A stretch of DNA of 33,516 nt from Verrucomicrobiota bacterium (GCA_008933015.1 WBXH01000010.1:1-33516); one strand, 5' to 3'; counted from the stretch's first letter, positions 15,610 through 24,248 are shown. Numbers and translations: made by a program. The notes: a model not told the origin generated them from the letters alone.

Positions 15610-16605
15610 ATGGAGTTGCTTCTGACTGGATCCACGGGGTTTGTGGGTCGTAATTTACTTCTCAGGATTCATCGAGATAATCGCTGGAGTCGGATCATCC
15701 TTCCTGTCCGTAATCCGGAAAAGCTTCTGTCCCAACTGGAGGGCGAGGGGGTTTCAGACGGTCGATTCGCCCCTTGTCGTGTCACTGGGGATTTTTGGGA
15801 GCTTCCTTCAGGTGCCGCGCCGGAGTTGGTGATTCATGCGGCGGGTCTTCTCTTTGGTCGTCGCCGCGAGGAGTATTTTAAAACGAATGTGGAGGGAACT
15901 TTGCGACTGATAGCCCAGTTGCCAAGGACAACCCGAATTATTGTTCTTTCCTCCCAGGCTGCCGGAGGCCCCACACCCCGTGGAGAGCATGCACGAACGA
16001 TGCATATTCCGGATAAGCCTGTCTCGTTCTATGGAGCCTCAAAGCTCACGATGGAGCGGGAGCTTCGCAATCGCCTTGGTTGGCGCCTCCTGATCCTCCG
16101 TCCATCGATGGTTCTCGGCCCGCGCGATGGCGCCACGCTGCCGCTCTTCAAGATGGCTGCCGGTCCCGTGCGGGTGAAACCGGGTTTTAAGGCCAAGCAC
16201 TATAGCTGGATCGATATCGATGATCTGTGCGATGGGATTCTGGCTGCTGCATTGGTTGCTCCCGCTCATTGGGAGAAGCAAGGGCCTTTTTATCTCGGCT
16301 CAGGAACAACGATTACCGACTCGGAGCTTATTGCCACTGCGGCTAGGGTCATCGAGTCTCGAGGTATCACCCTTCCGCTGCCTCAGGCTGCGATCCAACT
16401 CGCTTCTCTGGTCATTGACAGCGTCCCGGCCTGGCGGGAAGCCGTACCCAGTCTTGGGAGTGACAGGGTTCGTGAGATCCTGCCGGACCGCTGGGTCTGT
16501 GATTCGCGTCCATTTTCCGAGCACTTTGACTGGAACTCACGGGGCAATTTGGAGAATACCCTACGCTCCAGTGCGGATTGGCTGAAGAATCAAGGGAAGA
16601 TTTAA
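15610..16605 (+). CDS. cerR: NAD(P)-dependent epimerase/dehydratase, probable ceramide reductase
   Basis: This is a 331-residue extended short-chain dehydrogenase. It has the nucleotide-binding TGSTGFVG (residues 6-13), VIHAAG, NVEGTLRL, a Ser-rich strand IIVLSSQAAGG and the catalytic YGASK (Tyr141, Lys145). It lies 35 nt after the acyltransferase and ends the operon. In Caulobacter, CerR of this superfamily reduces the 3-keto group of oxidised ceramide, and the third position after spt and the acyltransferase fits that role. Alone, the sequence could equally be a nucleotide-sugar epimerase; the neighbours decide. No Shine-Dalgarno site precedes the ATG, which sits in a CGCCCC context. Confidence 0.75.
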   Translation: MELLLTGSTGFVGRNLLLRIHRDNRWSRIILPVRNPEKLLSQLEGEGVSDGRFAPCRVTGDFWELPSGAAPELVIHAAGLLFGRRREEYFKTNVEGTLRLIAQLPRTTRIIVLSSQAAGGPTPRGEHARTMHIPDKPVSFYGASKLTMERELRNRLGWRLLILRPSMVLGPRDGATLPLFKMAAGPVRVKPGFKAKHYSWIDIDDLCDGILAAALVAPAHWEKQGPFYLGSGTTITDSELIATAARVIESRGITLPLPQAAIQLASLVIDSVPAWREAVPSLGSDRVREILPDRWVCDSRPFSEHFDWNSRGNLENTLRSSADWLKNQGKI

Positions 16606-16619
16606 GGCTGTCGTGAGTG

Positions 16620-16642
16620 TTCTCCCGCAAAGGCTCGGAGAA
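16620..16642 (+). terminator. Possible stem-loop after the ceramide-type operon
   Basis: TTCTCC (16620-16625) pairs perfectly with GGAGAA (16637-16642) over an 11-nt loop, 14 nt after the cerR stop. No T-tract follows. The downstream T6 near 16690 is too far away to complete a classical terminator. Confidence 0.3.
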
Positions 16643-16730
16643 AGAGAAATTGATATAAATGGGAAAAAAGAAAGTCTCTCGGACGAAGTTTTTTAAACCT
16701 CTGCGTAACTGCGACTCTACTCTAAAAATT

Positions 16731-17300
16731 TCAATTCAACCCTGGATCATCCGGCGCATGGGAGAGCAAATGATACATCGTTCCCAGATCCTTCATGATC
16801 GCTTTCCAGCGATGGATGCCTTCCTCAGAGGTCCTTACAGGCTGAAGCATTTCCGCTGAGGGTTTAAGCAGGTGCCAAGATTTCTCAGTAATTTCCTGCT
16901 CGAGTTGTCCTGCTGTCCATCCCGCATAGCCGGTAAAGGCCAGAAGATTTTCCTCATCGTGGATAGTTTCACCATTTTCAATGCACAGATCTTTCTCCCC
17001 GAGCGATTGGAAACGCACGCCTGTATCCCTCCAGAGTAGGCGGGTCAGGATCAGATGCTGCTGTTCCACAGGACCTCCTTCAAAGACAGGTACGGCCGCT
17101 ACCTCTTTTGGTGCATCAGACAGCTCACCTAGGCTTTGATTCTTGGGGCGATTAAGAATGAAACCCATGGCGCCCGCCTGATCGTGGTGCGTGATCAGAA
17201 GGATCGCACGACGGAAATTCGCATCATGGAGCGCTGGAAGGGCTACTAGAAGCAAGCCTGCATGCCGGGTTTCGGTCGGATGGAATTCCTGAAGTCGCAC
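16731..17300 (-). CDS. yqgE: YqgE/AlgH family protein (DUF179)
   Basis: The 189-residue product has the family features HAGLLLVALPALHDANFRRA, GAMGFILNRP, VPVFEGGPVEQQHLILT, FTGYAGWTAGQLEQE and a C-terminal WKAIMKDLG. The molecular role is not known; in Pseudomonas AlgH has been linked to alginate expression. The start is a GTG at 17300, giving the usual distance to the conserved LLVALP block. A GGAGG lies about 15 nt upstream on the minus strand, further than a normal ribosome binding site. The gene is divergent from rplK, with 247 nt between the two starts. Confidence 0.93.
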   Translation of the reverse strand: MRLQEFHPTETRHAGLLLVALPALHDANFRRAILLITHHDQAGAMGFILNRPKNQSLGELSDAPKEVAAVPVFEGGPVEQQHLILTRLLWRDTGVRFQSLGEKDLCIENGETIHDEENLLAFTGYAGWTAGQLEQEITEKSWHLLKPSAEMLQPVRTSEEGIHRWKAIMKDLGTMYHLLSHAPDDPGLN

Positions 17301-17547
17301 GGAGATATTTTGATACCTCCGGAGAGACAGATCAATCCAATCTTGGATGCTTGAGAGGGTAGGATTTCATAGGTTGCAAAGTGGAGAAAAATTACGAATG
17401 GGCGCCGCGCTGATTGGCACTTGAATAAAAAATCAAGAAATCTCTTGCCCTGGTTAAGGGCTTCAGCTTTTATTCACTCCCCTTTTTTCGCCATAACCGG
17501 CGCCGAAACACCCGTTCAGACCCTTCCCATCATTTTTTCAAAGTACC
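17301..17547. other. Divergent intergenic region between yqgE and rplK
   Basis: These 247 nt hold no gene. secE and nusG, which commonly precede rplK, are absent. The A/T-rich centre (17420-17445) includes the short inverted repeat CTTGA/TCAAG, and GCCCT/AGGGC forms a 5-bp hairpin within 17448-17462. Promoters for both flanking transcripts must lie here. Confidence 0.6.
17445..17473 (+). promoter_or_regulatory. Candidate sigma70-type promoter for rplK
   Basis: TTGCCC (17445-17450) and TTTTAT (17468-17473) are spaced by 17 nt and each match four of six consensus positions. A start near 17480 would leave a leader of about 68 nt before rplK. The spacer contains a GCCCT/AGGGC inverted repeat. 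Confidence 0.3.
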
Positions 17548-17973
17548 ATGGCCAAAGAAATCACAGGACAGATCAAGCTCCAGATCCCAGCAGGTCAGGC
17601 AAATCCAGCACCTCCAGTCGGTCCAGCTCTTGGTCAGCAGGGTGTCAATATCATGGCTTTCTGCAAGGAGTTCAACGCTGCTACCCAGAAACAGGCCGGT
17701 GATATTCTTCCTGTCGTCATCACGGTATACAAGGACAAGAGTTTCACTTTCATCACCAAGTCCCCACCGGCTGGTGTTCTCCTTAAGAAGGCTGCTGGTA
17801 TCGCCTCCGGTTCCAAGGAGCCGAACAAGGTGAAAGTCGCCAAGCTTTCCAAAAAGCAAGTCATGGATCTCGTTAAGATCAAGATGAAGGACATGAACGC
17901 CCGCAGTGAAGAGGCCGCTTTCCGTACTCTTTGCGGCACAGCCCGCCAGATGGGTATCGAAATTGAGGCGTAA
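17548..17973 (+). CDS. rplK: 50S ribosomal protein uL11
   Basis: The 141-residue product is a typical L11, with [39 protein letters not shown] and [23 protein letters not shown]11 binds 23S rRNA at the GTPase-associated centre at the stalk base. It is the first gene of the stalk-RNA polymerase cluster. The ATG at 17548 has the context GTACCATGGC and no Shine-Dalgarno site. nusG does not precede it. Confidence 0.98.
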   Translation: MAKEITGQIKLQIPAGQANPAPPVGPALGQQGVNIMAFCKEFNAATQKQAGDILPVVITVYKDKSFTFITKSPPAGVLLKKAAGIASGSKEPNKVKVAKLSKKQVMDLVKIKMKDMNARSEEAAFRTLCGTARQMGIEIEA

Positions 17974-18063
17974 GAACGTAAGACCAATTTCCTAAGACAC
18001 ATTATCAACAACCAATCGCAGGAGGCTCTTAAATCTTGAGGGCCGATTGAACTGCAATAAAAA

Positions 18064-18765
18064 ATGCAAAACAAACGAAGCAAACGCTACCGCGCGGCTA
18101 ACGAACTCATTGAGCAGGGTCGCAAATATCCCTTGAACGAGGCCTTGGCTGTCCTCAAGAAGATGCCCCCCACGAAGTTTGATCAGACGGTGACCGTCTC
18201 AATCCGTCTAGGGGTTGATCCCAAGCAGAGCGACCAGATGGTGCGTGGCACTTGCCCATTACCCCATGGAAGCGGAAAAAATGTCCGGGTTCTCGTCTTC
18301 GCAACCGGAGCCGCAGCCACCGCAGCCCAAGAGGCTGGTGCTGAGTTTGTAGGTTTCGAGGATCTTCTCAAGAAAGTGCAGGGTGGATTTTCCGATTTCG
18401 ATGTTGCTATTGCGACCCCCGCAGCCATGGTTGAGGTTCGTAAACTTGGTAAAGTGCTCGGACCACGTGGTCTGATGCCAAATCCAAAGACGGGCACGGT
18501 GAGTGATGACACTGCCAAGGCAGTGTTAGAGGTCAAGGCTGGGCGCGTTGAGTTCAAACTCGACAAGAACGCTAACATTGCCGTTCCAGTCGGAAAAATC
18601 TCCTTCTCCCAAGAGCAACTCCTCGACAACACCAAGTCGGTCATTGAGGCTGTTGTGAAATCTCGCCCAGCGACCGCCAAGGGATCCTTTGTCGAATCCC
18701 TCACACTTGCAGCGACAATGTTGCCTGGCATTTTGCTTGATGCGGCTCCATTTCTTAAGAGCTAA
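18064..18765 (+). CDS. rplA: 50S ribosomal protein uL1
   Basis: The 233-residue product has L1 features: KRSKRYRAANELI, SIRLGVDPKQSDQMVRGT, LPHGSGKNVRVLVFA and KVLGPRGLMPNPKTGTV. L1 forms the mobile L1 stalk at the E site and in many bacteria represses its own operon. The 90-nt spacer after rplK contains an AGGAGG, but at 18020-18025, 38 nt before the ATG, too far to act as a normal ribosome binding site. The immediate leader is A-rich (CAATAAAAAATG). Confidence 0.98.
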   Translation: MQNKRSKRYRAANELIEQGRKYPLNEALAVLKKMPPTKFDQTVTVSIRLGVDPKQSDQMVRGTCPLPHGSGKNVRVLVFATGAAATAAQEAGAEFVGFEDLLKKVQGGFSDFDVAIATPAAMVEVRKLGKVLGPRGLMPNPKTGTVSDDTAKAVLEVKAGRVEFKLDKNANIAVPVGKISFSQEQLLDNTKSVIEAVVKSRPATAKGSFVESLTLAATMLPGILLDAAPFLKS

Positions 18766-18814
18766 ATAACAAGCTCGGAACTGAAAACCAAATAACGGAA
18801 CCAGGACTAATACA

Positions 18815-19489
18815 ATGCGCCCCGAGAAACCCACGATCGTAGAGGACGTAAAACTGCGCCTCACCAATTCACCTTTCCTCATCATTGTCGAGTACGGCGG
18901 GATGAATGTTCAACATTTTGCTGAGCTCCGCACTCGTCTTGGAGGAGTTGGCTCTTCCATGACCGTCGTCAAGAACACATTCCTTCGTCGCTCGGTGAAA
19001 GACGCTGGTCTGCCTGATCTTGATCATCATCTGACTGGCCAGACTGCATTTGTTGTCGGAGAAAAGGATATCTGCGCGGCGGCTAAGATCCTCAAGACCT
19101 TCGCTGCTGAATTCACAAAACCGACGATCCGGGCCGGCATCCTCGACAACCAGATCCTTGAGACCTCGCAGGTGATGGCGTTGGCGGATCTTCCTGCGAA
19201 GGAAATCCTTCAGTCTCAGTTGCTCGCTCTCCTTCTTACTCCGGCCACACAACTTGTCCGTACTCTTAATGAGCCTGCGGCCAGCTTGGCACGCGTACTT
19301 AAGGCTATGGGAGATAAGATGCCCTCGTCTCCAGCCAAGGCAGATGTATCCGAATCGACCAAGGAGCAAGAAATCGCACCCATTGTTGCAGAATCCGCAG
19401 CGCCGGCTCCCGAGGCAGTTGCAGAGTCGTCCGAGGCGGCTGCGCCAGCAGTTGTGGAGGAGGCTCCATCCGCCCCTGCCGCCGAATAG
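18815..19489 (+). CDS. rplJ: 50S ribosomal protein uL10 with extended acidic tail
   Basis: L10 holds the L7/L12 dimers on the ribosomal stalk. The 224-residue product starts MRPEKPTIVEDVK and shows GGMNVQHFAELR, VVKNTFLRRSVKDAGL and LLTPATQLVRTLNEPAASLARVLKA, the last being the start of the helix that carries L7/L12. Most L10 proteins have about 165-180 residues. Here about 45 extra residues follow, rich in Ala, Pro, Glu and Ser (for example ESAAPAPEAVAESSEAAAP). The tail is low-complexity and probably disordered. The 49-nt spacer after rplA is too short for a classical L10 leader. Confidence 0.97.
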   Translation: MRPEKPTIVEDVKLRLTNSPFLIIVEYGGMNVQHFAELRTRLGGVGSSMTVVKNTFLRRSVKDAGLPDLDHHLTGQTAFVVGEKDICAAAKILKTFAAEFTKPTIRAGILDNQILETSQVMALADLPAKEILQSQLLALLLTPATQLVRTLNEPAASLARVLKAMGDKMPSSPAKADVSESTKEQEIAPIVAESAAPAPEAVAESSEAAAPAVVEEAPSAPAAE

Positions 19490-19585
19490 TTTCAGATCTT
19501 TCAACCCGATCAGCAAAACCCTAACCAAAAAAATTTCTCCCGGCGTACGAAGCCACGACGGGTGAAGGAAACACAACACGATGAA

Positions 19586-19640
19586 CTGTCGGGCCGGCGG
19601 CTGCCGGACTCAAATGTCCTGAGGCTTCGGGACGCGACAG
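19586..19640 (+). promoter_or_regulatory. Three-way-junction-like RNA fold between rplJ and rplL
   Basis: An outer 6-bp helix pairs CTGTCG (19586-19591) with CGACAG (19635-19640). It encloses two hairpins: CCGGC/GCCGG (19594-19598 with 19603-19607) and GTCCTGA/TCGGGAC (19616-19622 with 19627-19633, one G-T pair). Both have the same four-base loop GGCT. The fold ends 22 nt before the rplL ATG. It could bind a ribosomal protein or modulate processing or translation of rplL. I do not recognise it as a known leader family. Confidence 0.5.
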
Positions 19641-19662
19641 CATCAAAATCCAAACCAACATC

Positions 19663-20043
19663 ATGTCCGATAACCAAGCCATTGTAGATCAACTCAGCAA
19701 CCTGACGGTTCTTCAGATTGCAGACCTCGTTAAGTCCCTTGAAGAGAAGTGGGGCGTCAGCGCCGCCGCTCCTGTTGCTGTAGCCGCCGCTGGCGGTGGT
19801 GGAGCCGCAGCTCCTGCCGCCGAGGAGAAGACCTCCTTTGACGTCATACTCAAGGAAGCCGGATCCAATAAGATCGGCGTCATCAAAGAGGTTCGTGCAG
19901 CAGTTCCAGGGCTCGGTCTTGCCGAGGCTAAGGCACTCGTTGAAAGCGCACCAAAGGCCATCAAGGAAGGCGCCACCAAGGAAGAGGCCGAGGAGATCAA
20001 GAAGAAGATCGAGGCCGCTGGTGCCAAGGTCGAGATCAAGTAG
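19663..20043 (+). CDS. rplL: 50S ribosomal protein bL12 (L7/L12)
   Basis: The 126-residue product has the N-terminal dimerisation part ([20 protein letters not shown]), an Ala/Gly-rich hinge and the C-terminal factor-binding domain with [19 protein letters not shown] and [16 protein letters not shown]12 recruits elongation and initiation factors to the ribosome. A 173-nt spacer follows rplJ, much of it structured, and the last bases before the ATG are A/C-rich (AAATCCAAACCAACATC) with no Shine-Dalgarno site. Confidence 0.98.
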   Translation: MSDNQAIVDQLSNLTVLQIADLVKSLEEKWGVSAAAPVAVAAAGGGGAAAPAAEEKTSFDVILKEAGSNKIGVIKEVRAAVPGLGLAEAKALVESAPKAIKEGATKEEAEEIKKKIEAAGAKVEIK

Positions 20044-20070
20044 CCGAAGGCTGCCTGATTACGCAATTCC

Positions 20071-20121
20071 TGCCGGTCATCGTGTTCAAGGGGGACTTCC
20101 TCATTGACACAATGGCCGGCA
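20071..20121 (+). promoter_or_regulatory. Long stem-loop in the rplL-rpoB spacer (processing or attenuation candidate)
   Basis: The arms 20071-20089 and 20104-20121 form 17 base pairs: TGCCGGTCAT with ATGGCCGGCA, then GTGT with ACAC, then CAA with TTG, broken only by one mismatch and one bulged T. The loop is 14 nt. It starts 28 nt after the rplL stop. No T-tract follows, so a double-strand cleavage site of RNase III type is more likely than an intrinsic terminator. In E. coli the same spacer holds an RNase III site and an attenuator. Confidence 0.6.
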
Positions 20122-20199
20122 AAGCGTAAAAAGAAAAGTTTCACCTGCCTCAAGTTCTGCACCTCAGTCTCAAGACTCCTAGTCAATCATTTTATAGTG

Positions 20200-20239
20200 C
20201 CGCCCGCTCCGGTTCCTCAAAGGAACCAAGAGCAGGCGG
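20200..20239 (+). promoter_or_regulatory. Second stem-loop in the rplL-rpoB spacer (attenuator candidate)
   Basis: CCGCC (20200-20204) pairs with GGCGG (20235-20239), GCTC with GAGC, and GGTTCCT (20211-20217) with AGGAACC (20221-20227) over a CAA loop. This makes 16 pairs with two small internal loops. It is followed by a T-containing run (ATTTTGGTTTATT), so it could act as a partial terminator before rpoB. Confidence 0.55.
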
Positions 20240-20349
20240 ACATTTTGGTTTATTGGTTCCCTCCTCCCTTTCTCCCAGCACACAACCCCGTCTCACCCTT
20301 CTTGGCAAAAGCCTGAAATGGTAGAGAAAGCCACCCCGGCGATCACTTA

Positions 20350-20371
20350 GCGACAACAACGCGACAACAAC
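20350..20371 (+). repeat. Perfect 11-nt tandem repeat in the rpoB leader
   Basis: GCGACAACAAC occurs twice without a gap (20350-20360 and 20361-20371), 11 nt before the rpoB ATG. The leader has no Shine-Dalgarno site and almost no U. CAA-rich repeats of this kind keep mRNA unstructured and can act as translation enhancers, as in the tobacco mosaic virus omega leader. Their role here is inference. Confidence 0.7.
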
Positions 20372-20382
20372 GACCAAGTACC

Positions 20383-23300
20383 ATGTCTGACCGTATCTCC
20401 TTTGGCAAACTGTACGAAGCTATCCAACCACCCAACCTCATTGAGTTGCAGATCAAGTCCTATGAGGAGTTCTTCCAGACGGGTGTCGATCCAACGAAGA
20501 GGAAGAACGTGGGTCTTCAAGCTGTCTTCCGTGAGTTTTTTCCTATCTATGGCTTCGAGGAGAAGTCGCATCTGGATTTTGTCAGCTACTCCTTGGAGGA
20601 ACCCAAGATCGGACCCGTAGAATGTCAGATCGAGGGTGAAACTTACAGCGCTCCCCTTTATGTGACCTTTCGTTACAAGGACGAGAAGTCCACCAAGGAA
20701 GAGAAGGTCTACATGGGCGAAATCCCTCTCATGACCAAGCAGGGCACTTTCATGGTCAACGGAGCCGAGCGGGTCGTCGTCAGCCAGTTGCATCGCTCTC
20801 CCGGTATCTGCTTTGAGAGCGACGTGCACCTCAATGGAAAGCTGCTTTACGGCTTTCGCATCATTCCTGATCGTGGTTCTTGGACAGAAGTCCAGTTTGA
20901 CACGAACGACCTCCTTTACGTCTACCTCGACCGACGCAAGCGTCGGCGCAAGTTTCTTGCCACAACTTTCCTCCGTGCTCTTGGTTTCCCGACCGATGAG
21001 GAGATCGCGGCACTATTCTACAAGATCGAATCGTTAAAACTAACCGACAAACTCAACGACGAGGTGCTTAGCACCAAGGTACTGCTACAGGATGTCAGGG
21101 AGGGTGACGCCATCATTGCCAGGGCCTACGAACCCCTGACACCCGCCATCGTGCGTGATCTGCTGCGCCTAGGACATTCCACGGTGAAGGTAATCGACAC
21201 CAAGGAAGACGACACCATCGTCAAATCACTCAAGCGTGATACGACCAAGAATGAAGAGGAAGCCCTCAAGGACATCTACCGCAAACTTCGTCCCGGCGAT
21301 CCTCCGACGGTGCAGAATGCACGCGGCATGCTCAAGCGACTCTTCTTTGACTCCAAACGCTACGATCTTGGTCGTGTTGGCCGTCATAAAATCCAGCAGA
21401 AGCTAGGTCTTGATCCTAAAATCGACGACCGGATCCTTCGTAAGGAGGATATCGTTGAGTCGATGCGTTATCTGCTAAAACTAAGGCGCGGCGATGGTAT
21501 GACCGATGATATCGATCATCTGGGTAGTCGTCGTGTGCGTACAGTGGGTGAACTTCTCGCTAACCAGTGCCGAGTGGGTCTGTCCCGCACAGAGCGTCTC
21601 GTTCGCGAGCGTATGGCCCTCTACGACCCAGCAGTCGATCACATCACACCGCAGAAGCTCATCAATCCGAAGTCGCTTAGCGCCGTGGTACGTGATTTCT
21701 TCGGTCGTTCACAGTTGAGCCAGTTCATGGATCAGACCAATCCGCTTTCCGAATTGACTCACAAGAGACGTCTCTCGGCCCTTGGGCCCGGAGGGCTTTC
21801 TAGGGAGCGCGCAGGATTCGAGGTTCGTGACGTACATCCGTCGCACTACGGGCGCATCTGTCCGATCGAAACCCCTGAAGGTCCGAACATCGGACTGATT
21901 AGCTCTTTGAGCACCTACGCTCGGGTCAATGACTTTGGATTCATTGAGACCCCGTACCGTAAGGTCATCAATGGCAAGGTCACCGACGAGATCGAATATC
22001 TCACCGGAGACCGCGATGAAAATTTCTACATCGCGCAGGCAAATTCAACCGTGGACAGCAAGGGCAAGTTCCTCGGTGAGACAGTCTCCTCGCGTTATCG
22101 CGGTGATTTCCTCGAGATTGAACCGGACAAGATTCAGTACATGGATGTCTCTCCGAAGCAGTTGGTCTCGGTTGCTGCAGGACTGATCCCGTTCCTTGAG
22201 CATGATGACGCGAACCGCGCACTCATGGGGTCGAACATGCAACGCCAAGGCGTACCTCTCCTCATCTCCGAGGCTCCCATCATCGGAACAGGACTTGAGG
22301 GCCGAGTTGCCCGTGACTCCCGTGCGGTCATTGTCTCTGAGGCCTCCGGGAAGGTTGCTTCAGTCGATTCACAGCGGATTATCATCACGAAAAACGGGGA
22401 ACTTCCCGAGGGTCGTAAGAAGCTCAAACATGATCCGGAGAACGGACTTCATGTATATGAACTCCGCAAGTTCATGCGCTCAAATAGCAGCACCTGCATC
22501 AACCAGCATCCTCTTGTCAAAAAAGGGCAGTCGGTGAAGGTCGGTGACGTTCTCGCAGACGGACCCAATACGGAGAATGGTGAACTCGCTCTCGGCCGTA
22601 ACGTGCTTGTCGCGTTCATGCCTTGGAATGGTTACAACTTCGAGGATGCCATCATGATCTCTGAAAGAGTCGTCAAGGAGGACATTTACACGTCGATCCA
22701 CATCGATGAGTTTGAAATCGGCGCTCGCGACACGAAGCTCGGACCCGAAGAGATCACCCGCGACATTCCGAACGTCAGCGAGGAGGCTCTGCTAAATCTT
22801 GGGCCTGATGGCGTCATCCGCATCGGTGCGGAGGTTAAGCCAGGCGATATTCTGGTCGGAAAGATCACCCCGAAAAGCGAGACGGAGCTTGCTCCCGAAG
22901 AGCGCCTTCTGCGTGCTATCTTCGGTGAGAAGGCAGCCGATGTGAAGGACACATCCCTGACCGTCCCATCAGGAACTTACGGCATTGTCATGGACGTGCG
23001 CGTTTCCTCCAAGGAGAAGGCCGCCAAGATCAAGATGACCCCTTCGGAGTCGAAGCGTCAGCAGAAGATGATACAAGAAGACAACAAGAAGCGGAAGGAC
23101 GAACTCTTCGAGCAACTCACGGAAGCGCTTGCAAACGTACTTCTTGGGGAGAAAATTCCTCTCGACGTTGTCAACGGCGAGTCCGGAGAGATCATCATCC
23201 CGGCTAATCGTAAGATCACCAAGATGCTTCTGCGCAAGCTTGCCGGCGTCTACAATCACGTCGAAATCGACCCGAGCCCGATCCGTAACAAAATCCAAGA

Positions 23301-24189
23301 GATTATCGGACAGTTCGAGCATCGGTTTGCCGACCTTGAGAATGAGAAAGAAGAGAATCTGGGCCGTGTTGAAAGCGGTGACGATGTCGATCCTGGAATC
23401 ATTAAGCAGGTCAAGGTCTTCATTGCCAGCAAGAGAAAACTCAGCGTCGGTGACAAAATGGCAGGCCGTCACGGTAACAAAGGTGTCGTGGCCAAGATCG
23501 TTCCGGAAGAGGACATGCCGTTCCTTCCCGATGGAACTCCGGTTGACATCGTCCTCAACCCGCTGGGCGTGCCGAGTCGCATGAACGTCGGGCAGGTTCT
23601 TGAGACGCACCTTGGTATCGCCGCAAAGGCTCTTGGTTTCAAGGTGGCCACACCCGTTTTCGACGGTATACCTGAGACTAGGATCCGCGAATACCTCGTT
23701 GAGGCTGGCAAGAAAGAAGGCTTCTCCTGGATTCAGGAAAACGGGAAGTCCACACTCTACGATGGACGTACCGGTGATGTTTTCGACCAGCAGGTCGTTG
23801 TCGGCATCATTTACATGCTCAAACTCGGTCACCTTGTCGCTGACAAGATCCACGCCCGTGCGGTCGGACCCTATTCCCTCGTTACCCAGCAACCGCTGGG
23901 AGGCAAGGCTCAGTATGGCGGGCAGCGCTTCGGTGAGATGGAAGTCTGGGCTCTTGAGGCTTATGGAGCGGCTTACACTCTCCAGGAGTTGCTCACCGTG
24001 AAGTCGGATGACGTCCAGGGGCGCACTCGCATTTACGAGAGCATCGTCAAGGGTGACAACTCGCTGGAGGCCGGTATTCCGGAGTCCTTCAACGTGCTCA
24101 TCAAGGAGATGCAGGGTCTCGGACTCGATGTTCATGTGGGCCGCAAAGATGCTGCCCAATCCTTCATTGATGAGGTCGCCTCAGTCTGA
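20383..24189 (+). CDS. rpoB: DNA-directed RNA polymerase subunit beta
   Basis: The 1268-residue product is a full-length beta subunit starting [20 protein letters not shown]. The rifampicin-pocket region (about residues 441-470) reads [16 protein letters not shown] then [14 protein letters not shown], keeping the Asp, His and Ser residues that are mutated in resistant strains, so the pocket is of sensitive type. Further landmarks are [40 protein letters not shown] and [18 protein letters not shown]. It pairs with beta' to form the catalytic core. The ATG is preceded by a CAA-rich tandem repeat instead of a Shine-Dalgarno site. rpoC follows after 75 nt. Confidence 0.99.
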   Translation: MSDRISFGKLYEAIQPPNLIELQIKSYEEFFQTGVDPTKRKNVGLQAVFREFFPIYGFEEKSHLDFVSYSLEEPKIGPVECQIEGETYSAPLYVTFRYKDEKSTKEEKVYMGEIPLMTKQGTFMVNGAERVVVSQLHRSPGICFESDVHLNGKLLYGFRIIPDRGSWTEVQFDTNDLLYVYLDRRKRRRKFLATTFLRALGFPTDEEIAALFYKIESLKLTDKLNDEVLSTKVLLQDVREGDAIIARAYEPLTPAIVRDLLRLGHSTVKVIDTKEDDTIVKSLKRDTTKNEEEALKDIYRKLRPGDPPTVQNARGMLKRLFFDSKRYDLGRVGRHKIQQKLGLDPKIDDRILRKEDIVESMRYLLKLRRGDGMTDDIDHLGSRRVRTVGELLANQCRVGLSRTERLVRERMALYDPAVDHITPQKLINPKSLSAVVRDFFGRSQLSQFMDQTNPLSELTHKRRLSALGPGGLSRERAGFEVRDVHPSHYGRICPIETPEGPNIGLISSLSTYARVNDFGFIETPYRKVINGKVTDEIEYLTGDRDENFYIAQANSTVDSKGKFLGETVSSRYRGDFLEIEPDKIQYMDVSPKQLVSVAAGLIPFLEHDDANRALMGSNMQRQGVPLLISEAPIIGTGLEGRVARDSRAVIVSEASGKVASVDSQRIIITKNGELPEGRKKLKHDPENGLHVYELRKFMRSNSSTCINQHPLVKKGQSVKVGDVLADGPNTENGELALGRNVLVAFMPWNGYNFEDAIMISERVVKEDIYTSIHIDEFEIGARDTKLGPEEITRDIPNVSEEALLNLGPDGVIRIGAEVKPGDILVGKITPKSETELAPEERLLRAIFGEKAADVKDTSLTVPSGTYGIVMDVRVSSKEKAAKIKMTPSESKRQQKMIQEDNKKRKDELFEQLTEALANVLLGEKIPLDVVNGESGEIIIPANRKITKMLLRKLAGVYNHVEIDPSPIRNKIQEIIGQFEHRFADLENEKEENLGRVESGDDVDPGIIKQVKVFIASKRKLSVGDKMAGRHGNKGVVAKIVPEEDMPFLPDGTPVDIVLNPLGVPSRMNVGQVLETHLGIAAKALGFKVATPVFDGIPETRIREYLVEAGKKEGFSWIQENGKSTLYDGRTGDVFDQQVVVGIIYMLKLGHLVADKIHARAVGPYSLVTQQPLGGKAQYGGQRFGEMEVWALEAYGAAYTLQELLTVKSDDVQGRTRIYESIVKGDNSLEAGIPESFNVLIKEMQGLGLDVHVGRKDAAQSFIDEVASV

Positions 24190-24214
24190 GCGACCTCTCA
24201 AGCACATCCATTTA

Positions 24215-24248
24215 CAGCAACAAGCCGCAAAACAGCGCAGCAACAAGC
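24215..24248 (+). repeat. 11-nt direct repeat in the rpoC leader
   Basis: CAGCAACAAGC occurs at 24215-24225 and again at 24238-24248, within the 75-nt A/C-rich spacer before rpoC. The motif shares the CAACAA core with the repeat before rpoB, although the unit differs. No Shine-Dalgarno site is present between the second copy and the ATG at 24265. Confidence 0.65.

Larger units (their letters stand above)
20044..20382 (+). other. 339-nt spacer between rplL and rpoB
   Basis: No gene is visible in this spacer. It holds the two stem-loops described separately, a pyrimidine-rich stretch at about 20255-20305 and an A/C-rich repeat leader directly before rpoB. A second promoter for rpoBC could lie here, but I see no convincing pair of boxes. 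Confidence 0.6.

Noticed and set aside
16659-16859. 66-codon plus-strand ORF starting MGKKKVSRTKFF
   Set aside because: Most of it overlaps the well-supported yqgE gene on the other strand, and no family resemblance is seen.
17421-17702. Possible leader peptide ORF (TTG start) before and into rplK
   Set aside because: It runs far into rplK in another frame, begins upstream of the likely promoter, and only its first residues look peptide-like.
18020-18025. AGGAGG as ribosome binding site of rplA
   Set aside because: It is 38 nt before the ATG and no in-frame start lies at the proper distance, so it is probably a chance occurrence or part of a weak structure.
18766-18814. Classical L10 leader before rplJ
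   Set aside because: The spacer is only 49 nt and shows no kink-turn-like or long hairpin structure.
21701-21793. Rifampicin-resistance substitution in rpoB
   Set aside because: The key Gln, Asp, His, Arg and Ser residues of the pocket are all of the sensitive type.
22969-24159. 396-codon minus-strand ORF inside rpoB
   Set aside because: It is a shadow of the strongly conserved rpoB frame on the opposite strand; the translation matches no family I know.
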